Source: an uncultured Tissierellia bacterium
GTDB taxonomy: Bacteria; Bacillota; Clostridia; Tissierellales; Peptoniphilaceae
Direction of reading: 5' to 3'
DNA: 25,595 nt
Assembly (NCBI GenBank): GCA_937923265.1
Contig: CALAJY010000029.1
Coordinates: 1 to 25,595, forward strand
A program made the translations under genes and the position numbers. The notes beneath the pieces were generated by a model. That model was not told the DNA's origin and made no database searches. It saw only the letters and a program-made list of their open reading frames with translations. Position 1 is the first letter of the stretch, and each line of letters begins with the position of its first letter. Shown here piece by piece: positions 1-7,148 of this stretch.

Positions 1-63
1 GAAGCATGGAATGTGTGATTGCAGATGGAGATTGACATCGGGAACCGCCCGCCGATCGGGGTA

Positions 64-227
64 CCCTGGGAAATCCCAAAAAACACACTTTCCCAGGGGC
101 TGAGTACCCTGGGAAATCCCAAAAAACTCACTTTCCCAGGGGCTGAGTACCCTGGGAAATCCCAAAAAACTCACTTTCCCAGGGGCAGGAGACCCTGGGA
201 AATCCCAAAAAACTCACTTTCCCAGGG
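64..227 (+). repeat. Four tandem 35-bp palindromic elements at 43-bp period
   Basis: Four units start at 64, 107, 150 and 193. Each has 10-bp perfect arms (CCCTGGGAAA and TTTCCCAGGG) around a 15-nt centre that begins TCCC and ends CAC, and 8-bp linkers keep a constant 43-bp period. The centre is asymmetric, so orientation can be assigned: all four lie in the same orientation. The same element recurs singly at 12506 and as a 43-bp-phased pair at 25520 and 25563. Its function is unknown. A period of about four helical turns would put all palindromes on one face of the DNA, which suggests protein binding sites (inference). An open reading frame crosses the repeat but only encodes the repetition, so I do not call it a gene. 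Confidence 0.9.
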
Positions 228-362
228 GTCGAAAAAAATCAACCCATGCCCCCCCAAAAAAAGCGAAAATATTTCTATTTGATAACGACGAAGAACGATC
301 AATAACCGCCAATTCTAACGGCTTCTTTCTCTTCACTCAATAATGCATTCAATAAAAGGAGA

Positions 363-408
363 GCCGATTACACAAGTTTAGTATGTAACATAAACTCATA
401 TAATCGGC
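363..408 (+). promoter_or_regulatory. Hairpin between a Shine-Dalgarno site and an ATG
   Basis: GCCGATTA (363-370) pairs with TAATCGGC (401-408), and inside it AGTTTA (375-380) pairs with TAAACT (391-396). AAAGGAG lies at 355-361 and an ATG at 412. If the hairpin folds, only about four unpaired bases separate the Shine-Dalgarno site from the ATG. It may be a translational control element for the small reading frame that follows. The remaining sequence from 228 to 354 shows no gene. Confidence 0.4.
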
Positions 409-411
409 AAA

Positions 412-618
412 ATGAAAAACGTACACGGTGAACCCGAATACATGTTAAATTATATCACTTCCCCAATGATGTTGATATTGCTTATCTTTAAAAGAATCTA
501 TTCTTCTCTGACCCTACAAGGACGTAACAAAGTTAAGGAGGTCCACTTCCATTATTGTGGGTTCTACGATAAATTTTCTTTCAATTTTCCTTCAAGTAGG
601 GTATCATTTAATTATTGA
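412..618 (+). CDS. Possible small protein of unknown function (68 aa)
   Basis: I do not recognise this product. It is 68 residues long with one short hydrophobic stretch near residues 19-27 (MMLILLIFK) and a basic and aromatic C-terminal half. It has no recognisable domain. Support comes only from layout: a Shine-Dalgarno site brought near the ATG by a hairpin, and a very strong terminator starting 34 bp after the stop codon. The local sequence is AT-rich, unlike the neighbouring genes. It could equally be a non-coding transcript or a gene remnant. Confidence 0.25.
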   Translation: MKNVHGEPEYMLNYITSPMMLILLIFKRIYSSLTLQGRNKVKEVHFHYCGFYDKFSFNFPSSRVSFNY

Positions 619-680
619 TGCCGTCACCGTTCGGCATCACCGATATGGTATGGGGGCCGAAAGGCCCCCTCCTTTTTTTT
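617..680 (+). terminator. Double hairpin with Rho-independent terminator
   Basis: GATGCCG (617-623) pairs with CGGCATC (632-638). It is followed by GGGGGCC (652-658), a GAAA tetraloop, GGCCCCC (663-669) and T8 (673-680). The second hairpin with its T-run is a textbook terminator on the plus strand. It implies that the 230-650 region is transcribed, as a small mRNA or an RNA gene. Confidence 0.85.
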
Positions 681-827
681 ACAAAAAGGATTTCGAAACA
701 GCAATTATTTCTTGCTTCTTGTTGATTATCTTGAAATTATCTCCATTGACACGGCAAGAAAGAAAATAATGAACCCGCTTGCATACATATAATTCTCGCA
801 CGCCATTAGCATTTCTTTTCGCGTTGA

Positions 828-1061
828 TCATTTGGATTCCGTGCCTTTTATGTATTTTTTAAACACTTTTTCCGCTTCATCTTGAAAGGCAAAATGCTTT
901 TTATTAACTTCTTTTTTTGAATACTTGTTAATAACCATATTATGATAATCTTTCAAGGAATGAAGGATGCTTGGAATCATCTGCTTATCCTCTTTCGGCA
1001 ATGCAACGTTATTCAGAACTTCTTCGGAATCTATTAACAGCTTTTCTGCCTCCGCTTCCAT
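828..1061 (-). CDS. Hypothetical 77-aa protein, probably a 5'-truncated gene fragment
   Basis: No family is recognised. The 77-residue product is charged and helical, rich in Glu and Lys, and ends KKYIKGTESK. The ATG at 1061 has no ribosome binding site. The same frame stays open for about 16 more codons upstream with coding-like content (QEEGTDTDSDYKK) but no start codon, and meets TAG at 1110-1112, five bases before the first CRISPR repeat. I infer that this is the C-terminal remnant of a longer gene whose 5' part was lost where the array now lies. It is read in the same direction as the array. A genuine short gene cannot be excluded. The 147 bp to its left hold no gene that I can see. Confidence 0.4.
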   Translation of the reverse strand: MEAEAEKLLIDSEEVLNNVALPKEDKQMIPSILHSLKDYHNMVINKYSKKEVNKKHFAFQDEAEKVFKKYIKGTESK

Positions 1062-1116
1062 TTTCTTATAATCACTATCGGTATCCGTTCCCTCCTCTTG
1101 TAAGGCCCACTAGGTG

Positions 1117-2853
1117 GGATCACCCCCGCATACGCGGGAAGTACGTTAAACTTCGGACCGGTTCGATATACTTCGTAGGATCACCCCCGCATACGCGGGA
1201 AGTACCCGTCTGCGAACTCCAGGTAGTAGCTTCTTCCGGGATCACCCCCGCATACGCGGGAAGTACTCAGCACTTCTGTAGTTGTAGTTTCCGAAGCTGG
1301 GATCACCCCCGCATACGCGGGAAGTACGTCCTTACCAAGAGCGGGTCGGATATTGCCAAGGGATCACCCCCGCATACGCGGGAAGTACGCAGACCCCTTC
1401 CTCCACGGGAAAATTAAGCAAGGATCACCCCCGCATACGCGGGAAGTACTTCAAAGTGCCATCGACACCTTTCTCACAGGTAGGATCACCCCCGCATACG
1501 CGGGAAGTACTTCTCAATGTTCTGTACGTTTGCCTTAATCGCAGGATCACCCCCGCATACGCGGGAAGTACTTTGCGACGAAACAACATCGAAAATTTAC
1601 TGGAGGATCACCCCCGCATACGCGGGAAGTACCCATCTTTTTAATCGTTGGAACATCTGGGAACGGGATCACCCCCGCATACGCGGGAAGTACTCAACAC
1701 CTTCCCAATCCGTCCCATACCTAAGGGGATCACCCCCGCATACGCGGGAAGTACTCATACTTTTTTCCTTCCTTTCTCTTCGTTGTGGGATCACCCCCGC
1801 ATACGCGGGAAGTACTCTTGATTGACAATGAGGCCACCCTGAAGAAGGGGATCACCCCCGCATACGCGGGAAGTACTGAAGCCAGTAGGAGCTGGCGATT
1901 TCCGGGAGAGGATCACCCCCGCATACGCGGGAAGTACCATAAACTCATAACTTTGCGGAATGTATAGAAAGGATCACCCCCGCATACGCGGGAAGTACGT
2001 GCGACTCTAAAATTTCATTAAATTCTTTTTGGGATCACCCCCGCATACGCGGGAAGTACAGTCTCACGATGTACCCGTCCGATGTCGCAAGAGGATCACC
2101 CCCGCATACGCGGGAAGTACTTTCCACGATGCTATAATAGTCCTGAAAAACAGGGATCACCCCCGCATACGCGGGAAGTACCAGACGACATTGATAAAGT
2201 CCGCCGTAGGTTGGGGATCACCCCCGCATACGCGGGAAGTACCATCATATGTTTTAAACGGCTTATCGTATTCCAGGATCACCCCCGCATACGCGGGAAG
2301 TACTGGGAAACTGGCTAGCCAACGTAGTCTTTCCAAGGATCACCCCCGCATACGCGGGAAGTACATACGTCAAATCGAAGCAAGAGCGATACGAAAAGGA
2401 TCACCCCCGCATACGCGGGAAGTACTCCGATAATAGTTTTGTCATTGTTTCCTCCTAGGGATCACCCCCGCATACGCGGGAAGTACTCTGTAAGTCTTTA
2501 ATGATTTTATAGAGATTCGGGATCACCCCCGCATACGCGGGAAGTACAGGCCCGCAAGGCGTTCACCCTGTAGACCTTTAGGATCACCCCCGCATACGCG
2601 GGAAGTACTGTTAGGGCGATTCTCGCCCCCTGGTAGCCCCCGGGATCACCCCCGCATACGCGGGAAGTACATACTTCTCCCGGCGTTGGCTGAGGGCTGA
2701 TGGGGATCACCCCCGCATACGCGGGAAGTACCTAAGGTTTTGCAGTTCGTTCAGCGTGTAGCCGGGATCACCCCCGCATACGCGGGAAGTACTTCTAACC
2801 GGCAAGTCATTTCGCGGAGAGTGGAGGATCACCCCCGCATACGCGGGAAGTAC
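1117..2853 (-). CRISPR. Type I-E CRISPR array, 29 repeats and 28 spacers
   Basis: There are 29 identical 28-bp repeats with a CCCGC/GCGGG stem. Spacing is 61 bp throughout except once, where it is 62 bp. Spacers are 33 bp, except spacer 25 (2609-2642), which is 34 bp. In crRNA sense (minus strand) the repeat begins GTACTTCCCGC and ends GGGGGTGATCC, the type I-E form with an 8-nt handle GUGAUCC plus one variable base. The leader-proximal end is therefore at 2853, next to cas2, and the oldest spacers are near 1117. The first base of every spacer in crRNA sense is C (15) or T (13). No repeat is degenerate, even at the distal end. Transcripts would be cut by Cas6e and loaded into Cascade. Confidence 0.99.
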
Positions 2854-2940
2854 AGATAAAAAATACCCAAAAATAGCCATCAAGCTTTGATCCTTTTCAA
2901 AAATTTATTCACTTTCATCGCGAGACGTTTCGTTAATAAG
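2854..2940 (-). promoter_or_regulatory. Minimal CRISPR leader, partly inside the cas2 3' end
   Basis: Only 26 bp (2854-2879, AT-rich, with T-runs on the minus strand) separate the cas2 stop codon from the first repeat. Any leader promoter or integration signal must extend into the AT-rich last codons of cas2. On the minus strand a TTGAAA is followed 19 bp later by TATTTT, a weak promoter-like pair. Alternatively the array is simply the 3' end of the cas operon transcript. Position and orientation are certain; the promoter is not. Confidence 0.45.
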
Positions 2941-3770
2941 GCATCCTGAAGCGCTCGATGAGGAACTTCTTCATTAATCCCGTAAGCTTGCAATGCCGTG
3001 CTTAATTTGTAATCCGACAAAAACAATTTTTCCTTCTTCACAAAATTTTCTAAATCTAAAACCGAATTTTGTAAAAAAGCCATTCCTTGCTTTTGCAAGG
3101 CACGATTAATAAAACGAACATCAAAAGCTACATGGTAGCCAACGATGGCGGCCTCTCCGATAAACTGCTTAAATTCAGAAAGGGCACGAGAAAGGGGAAT
3201 CCCCTGTTGAGCCAATAAATCGTCGTTGATCCCTGTCAGCTTAATAATTGTATCAGAGAGACGACCGGGGTGAGAGATCAATCGTTGAAACGTTTCACCG
3301 GACGTCTTCACCCCTCCAATCTCAATAATCTGATTCGTCAATTCATTCAAGCCATCAGTTTCGATGTCCACAAAGACAAGAGCACGCCCGACAGAAACGT
3401 CGGATCTGCTCTTTCGTTGAAACATATGGGCCTTGTGAAATTTTGCTGCATCACTAAAGCCCGGCTTAAGAGAAGACAATTCATGATCGGAATCTAATGG
3501 AATTTTCACAAGAGGAATTCCATCATAATCCACAATTTCACGTTTTGCGTTATATGTGGCAAACCCATAGCCAAGTTCGTTATGATAGCTGAAAGCCAAA
3601 CTTGCTTGTCCGTCTTGCACATTTTCGCAAACTCTTTTCCAGAGTTGCTCGCGAACTTTTGTATTAAAATTTCCCACATAAACGCCGGGGACCAATTCTT
3701 GCATCCATTTCGTTAAATCTCCTCGAAGGGAGCGAGGAACTTTCGTAAGCGTAAGGACAGTAAAAGGCAC
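2880..3770 (-). CDS. cas2e: Cas2-DEDDh exonuclease fusion (adaptation trimmer-integrase subunit)
   Basis: The product is 296 aa. Residues 1-95 are a type I-E Cas2 (VPRSLRGDLTKWM, GVYVGNF). A linker of about 35 residues leads to a DnaQ-like 3'-5' exonuclease at about 130-296. The full DEDDh set is present: D135 and E137 in DIETDG, D217 in the GYHVAFD motif, H271 and D276 in HRALQD. Cas2 dimerises between Cas1 dimers to integrate spacers. In fused homologues, known from Streptococcus and Megasphaera type I-E systems, the exonuclease trims the prespacer end carrying the PAM, replacing Cas4 or host nucleases. It starts at GTG with AAAGGAG upstream, and its start codon overlaps the cas1 stop (TAGTG). 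It is the last gene of the operon. Confidence 0.97.
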   Translation of the reverse strand: MPFTVLTLTKVPRSLRGDLTKWMQELVPGVYVGNFNTKVREQLWKRVCENVQDGQASLAFSYHNELGYGFATYNAKREIVDYDGIPLVKIPLDSDHELSSLKPGFSDAAKFHKAHMFQRKSRSDVSVGRALVFVDIETDGLNELTNQIIEIGGVKTSGETFQRLISHPGRLSDTIIKLTGINDDLLAQQGIPLSRALSEFKQFIGEAAIVGYHVAFDVRFINRALQKQGMAFLQNSVLDLENFVKKEKLFLSDYKLSTALQAYGINEEVPHRALQDALLTKRLAMKVNKFLKRIKA

Positions 3771-4714
3771 TACTCTCTCCTTTCACTGTAATTCACACCA
3801 AAACGAACCATTTCTTCTTTGTTATTCCATAGGTTCATGGATTCAATTTCAATGGTCTCTGAATCATCGATTTCTAAAAGATACTGAAGATCTTTGACGA
3901 TTCGTTGCATTAATTTACCATCCAAGCAAACATCCCTTACACCCAGCCGGGCTTCCCTCCCTATATCGTCATCTTCTTTACATTCGGAAGCTAGACGAAA
4001 GGATAAGGGTATTGTAATCTCCGCCTTATATAAATCAGCCATATCATAAACAAACGATAGGTCATGACCCGTGTGAACGAAACCCAATCCGGGAGATACA
4101 CCCAGGGCAACGATGACACTGTGAACCAACCCATAAAGTGCAACATTAGAAGCGGAAAGAGCCTGATTCACAAGACTTCCCCCTTCAAAGTTATCCGGAT
4201 CATAGCTTCTTCCGGTCCATGCAACTCCATATTTTTTGGAGTATTTCCGGTATACTTGGCGAATTCTGGCTCCCTCCCGTCCACGAAGCTGTTGCAGCGT
4301 CAAATGAAGAACTTTTTCACCTGGAAACCTCATTTGATACATTTTTTTCGCCACGCGTAAACGAGACCTTACATTGGAAAAAAGGCGAGCCTGCTTTTCT
4401 AAAAAACGAGTGGATCGTGAAAGAGCCCGCCCATGTGCATATTGGCGAACTCCTCGCTCTCCGACCCAGACAACGCTTGTCCCTGTATCTCCAATAAGCT
4501 CCATGGCCCGGTGTGTAACATCTGTACCGGGCCCAAAGAGCAAGACACCAATTATGGCAGCAGGAATTCTCACAATCCCTTTTGCATCCGTAACGGTAAT
4601 AGCACTTTCCTGGCGATTGACCTTGGCATGCTCCAAGTACAAAAAACTAACCCGGTCGCCAATTTTCGGAAGTTCCGGGAGCTCCGCTTTCTTTGCCCCC
4701 GCCTTATTTTTCAT
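3770..4714 (-). CDS. cas1e: Type I-E Cas1 integrase
   Basis: The product is 314 aa, slightly longer than typical type I-E Cas1. LPKIGDRVSFLYLEHAKVNR near the N terminus is characteristic of the family. The metal-binding catalytic residues are present: E147 (GREGAR), H214 (GFVHTGHD) and D227 with D224 (FVYDMAD). It catalyses the two transesterifications that insert a prespacer at the leader-proximal repeat, acting as two dimers bridged by the Cas2/DEDDh protein. Its start overlaps the cas6e end by 11 bp and has a poor Shine-Dalgarno site, so translation is probably coupled to cas6e. It is cotranscribed with cas2. Confidence 0.98.
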   Translation of the reverse strand: MKNKAGAKKAELPELPKIGDRVSFLYLEHAKVNRQESAITVTDAKGIVRIPAAIIGVLLFGPGTDVTHRAMELIGDTGTSVVWVGERGVRQYAHGRALSRSTRFLEKQARLFSNVRSRLRVAKKMYQMRFPGEKVLHLTLQQLRGREGARIRQVYRKYSKKYGVAWTGRSYDPDNFEGGSLVNQALSASNVALYGLVHSVIVALGVSPGLGFVHTGHDLSFVYDMADLYKAEITIPLSFRLASECKEDDDIGREARLGVRDVCLDGKLMQRIVKDLQYLLEIDDSETIEIESMNLWNNKEEMVRFGVNYSERRE

Positions 4715-5348
4715 GATCTTTGATAGGAATGAGGGTCATTAATCCAAAGCCATATGCTTTTTTCTTTCCGATTCCTTCCGTTAAGGTCTTCCGCATTTTA
4801 TCCGCATCCAAAATCGTGAGCTTTCCCTCATAAACCGCCTTTTTGAGCTTCATATCTCGCTGCCCCTTCTTTTTGAAAGGCTCCGCTCCTCTTTCCACAA
4901 TCTGAAAATTCGAGGGCTGAATCTGAAATCCCAGCTTTTCCGCACGATCCAAAAGAAAGTTTTCTTGCACCGCATTGGCTAAGGGCACCACGCGCCCTCG
5001 ACGGTTTCCCACCGGACAAATGGATTTCACGGGGTTTAACGTAACGCGGAACATTGCTTGCTCCCCTTGGCTTAGAGAAGCCAAAAACGGATCATAATTT
5101 TTACTCTCCGCCGTGCCCGCCACGCCATACTTTTCCATGGCCTGCCGGTCCGGTTTGGTTTCGCTCACAATGAGCAAATAGTCTTTCCCCTGAAGTCGAT
5201 CCACTCGCCAGAGTTTCCGACTTCTCTCCTTCTTTGAAAATTCCTCAGGAAAGCAAGTCTCTACCCAATTGTGATAGGCTCCCAGATGGGAAAGATCCCT
5301 GCTTTTCTGCCGATTCTCCCAATCAATCATCACTCTTGAAAAATACAT
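4704..5348 (-). CDS. cas6e: Cas6e (CasE) pre-crRNA endoribonuclease
   Basis: The product is 214 aa, the usual Cas6e size. The N-terminal MYFSRVMID strand and HLGAYHNWVE hold H26, which matches the catalytic histidine of Cas6e. The C-terminal glycine-rich segment GIGKKKAYGFGLMTLIP is the RNA-binding loop of RAMP proteins. It cuts each repeat at the base of the CCCGC/GCGGG stem, leaves the 8-nt 5' handle and stays bound to the 3' hairpin in Cascade. It starts 2 bp after the cas5 stop with GGAGAG upstream. The same enzyme should recognise the stems of the mini-array at 12627-12715. Confidence 0.96.
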   Translation of the reverse strand: MYFSRVMIDWENRQKSRDLSHLGAYHNWVETCFPEEFSKKERSRKLWRVDRLQGKDYLLIVSETKPDRQAMEKYGVAGTAESKNYDPFLASLSQGEQAMFRVTLNPVKSICPVGNRRGRVVPLANAVQENFLLDRAEKLGFQIQPSNFQIVERGAEPFKKKGQRDMKLKKAVYEGKLTILDADKMRKTLTEGIGKKKAYGFGLMTLIPIKDHEK

Positions 5349-5350
5349 TG

Positions 5351-6055
5351 TTACTCTCCTATTGCGGAAAAAGCATCATGTTCTGTTTGATGCTCTTGAA
5401 GTTCCAATTCAATGGTGGTGCTTGCCTCTCCACGAAATCCGAACTGTCGATTCTTTTGGGAAAAGGAAAGGACGCGATCCCTGCGAAATTTTCCCTCTTC
5501 CTGTCCGATGAGAGAAGTATCCGCATAAATGGGCCGGATGCGGTTTCCCTCTTTTTGGAACCATTTTTGTGCCTGCCAAGGAAACTCTCTTAGAGCCTCC
5601 ATGGCAGTTTCGTCGAAAAGGCCAATCACAACATCGGCCGTGGGCGGAGCAGACCGTCGACCCAGATAGGGTTGGAAATATGGATGCTGCACCGCAAGTG
5701 CCAGTTCTTCCATCCAAGGATCATCTTCACTCGCCAAAGCCACCACAAAAACAGCATCTTCCAGGTAATAGCGCTCCGTTACATAGTTCGTATCAAAGCT
5801 CCCATCGTTCTTCCATTTGCTCGCAATCTGGTAATCACGAAGCAAACGGCCATCCTGGTCCACGCGGACGGCAAAGTCCAAGTCATTCAGTGTCTGAATT
5901 TTCTCGTCCTCATCTCTGCGATAACCCAGACAGGCACTTAAAAATCCAATCACCCCGCTCTTGGAAGGATAAAAATCGGTTGCTCGCGTTTCAAAGTGAG
6001 AATTCGTTCCCCACGCTTGTAATGGGCCTGAAAACTTCAATAATAGAGTCTTCAT
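5351..6055 (-). CDS. cas5e: Cas5e (CasD) Cascade subunit
   Basis: The product is 234 aa. The N terminus LLLKFSGPLQAWGTNSHFET, followed by TRATDFYPSKSGVIGFLSACLG, is diagnostic of type I-E Cas5. It caps the 5' handle of the crRNA and contacts Cse1 and the first Cas7 subunit. The C terminus is acidic (LQEHQTEHDAFSAIGE). It starts 10 bp after the cas7 stop with AGGGG upstream, and is cotranscribed with the rest of Cascade. Confidence 0.97.
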   Translation of the reverse strand: MKTLLLKFSGPLQAWGTNSHFETRATDFYPSKSGVIGFLSACLGYRRDEDEKIQTLNDLDFAVRVDQDGRLLRDYQIASKWKNDGSFDTNYVTERYYLEDAVFVVALASEDDPWMEELALAVQHPYFQPYLGRRSAPPTADVVIGLFDETAMEALREFPWQAQKWFQKEGNRIRPIYADTSLIGQEEGKFRRDRVLSFSQKNRQFGFRGEASTTIELELQEHQTEHDAFSAIGE

Positions 6056-6065
6056 TGCTCATCCC

Positions 6066-7148
6066 CTATTCTTCCACGGGAAACTTTTCGAGCGCCTCTG
6101 AGAAACTCCGCAAAAGATCGGGCAGGGACTCTTCGACCTCCACTCCGTCCTTCTCTTCAAGATGGAATTCATCAGGTCCTACAAAGAAAGCCTGCAGGGG
6201 CTTCTCCACAAATTTCTCCACCTTTTTTTCCTCCTCAAAGAGCCTTTGAATCAATGGATTCACATATCCTTTTTTGGACGTCACAGGTTGCTCAAAGGCA
6301 CTGACTAAATTGACCGGACGGTCTTGTCGCAACACGACCAGTAGAGCCTGCGGGAGCGTCTGATTGCCGAAGGTGTTCACTTTACCGGTGGGCATGGATT
6401 TTACGAAGGCCTCGATAAATAATTGCAAGCTTTCCTCAAGCTTTCCCTGTCCCTTCATCTGTTTTTCCAGTTCATGAACTGCCACGTTGGCATAGCGATA
6501 AAGTGTGGAGGAATTATACTCAATCGTGCCAATCATTCCGGCTCCTGCATTGTCTTCCGGCGCGAGGTCATCCACCGCCGTGTAGAAATCAAATTCGGTT
6601 TTCACTTCATGGGTGGAAATGGAATGTGCCACCTGACAGGATGCGTCTTCGTTAAGCGAAGGATCATCCGCAACCATCCGTCCAAACAGGGCAATATCAA
6701 TGGATGGATTCTCCTTGAGAATGGACTGAATCTCTTTCTTGTCCTTATTCCCGGCTAAGGCTGCCTCCACAAGCCGATCCGCCTGCGTTTCTCCCAGGAA
6801 GAAGAGGGCTTTCGCTTTATGATCTTTGGTGGAAATTTTAGCTGCTGCGAAGGTCTCCTCTGCCAGTTGCATCGCTTCTTCCTCACTCTTTGAAGAATCC
6901 CGTTCCCTGATCTTATCCGCCAGGTATCGAACAATTTCAAGGGTTCGAATCCCCACGTTCTTTTCCGCCGAATTGTCCAAAAAGTACTTGCGAATCGCTC
7001 TCTTCCAACTTTGCGAACTCACCCGCGCCCGGCGAACGCCGCCGAATTGCGCCGTTTTGGGGCTTCCCGTGTCATCCCGGTTAATGTTCGAAGGGGGAAC
7101 GGTTTGAATTGCATACACATCCAGAAATAAACGATTATTCATTGTCAT
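6066..7148 (-). CDS. cas7e: Cas7e (CasC) Cascade backbone
   Basis: The product is 360 aa, typical for CasC. The N-terminal LFLDVYAIQTVPPSNINRDD, then PKTAQFGGVRRARVSSQSWK, is the family signature. Six copies polymerise along the spacer part of the crRNA. Their thumbs flip out every sixth base, a property that matters for the regulatory guide at 12655-12687. The ATG at 7148 has AGGAG six bases upstream; a second ATG at 7142 is less well placed. It overlaps casB by 14 bp. Confidence 0.98.
   Translation of the reverse strand: MTMNNRLFLDVYAIQTVPPSNINRDDTGSPKTAQFGGVRRARVSSQSWKRAIRKYFLDNSAEKNVGIRTLEIVRYLADKIRERDSSKSEEEAMQLAEETFAAAKISTKDHKAKALFFLGETQADRLVEAALAGNKDKKEIQSILKENPSIDIALFGRMVADDPSLNEDASCQVAHSISTHEVKTEFDFYTAVDDLAPEDNAGAGMIGTIEYNSSTLYRYANVAVHELEKQMKGQGKLEESLQLFIEAFVKSMPTGKVNTFGNQTLPQALLVVLRQDRPVNLVSAFEQPVTSKKGYVNPLIQRLFEEEKKVEKFVEKPLQAFFVGPDEFHLEEKDGVEVEESLPDLLRSFSEALEKFPVEE

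Noticed and set aside
19..282. 87-codon frame with repeated PWEIPKNSLSQG
   Set aside because: It is the translation of the tandem 35-bp palindromes; neither codon use nor a start supports a gene.
746..793. TTGACA at 746 with TATAAT at 788 as a promoter
   Set aside because: Spacing of 36 bp is too long and no gene follows on that strand.
1062..1116. CRISPR leader on the left side of the array
   Set aside because: Repeat orientation (handle GTGATCC), the PAM-derived base and the position of cas1-cas2 all place the leader on the right.
971..2433. Several overlapping plus-strand open frames with repeated HPRIRGKY or ITPAYAGST peptides
   Set aside because: They are translations of the CRISPR repeat and its spacers; the period of 61 bp rotates the frames.
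2507..2710. Minus-strand open frame with CTSRVCGGD and PAYAGVI repeats
   Set aside because: Again only CRISPR repeat translation, with no ribosome binding site.
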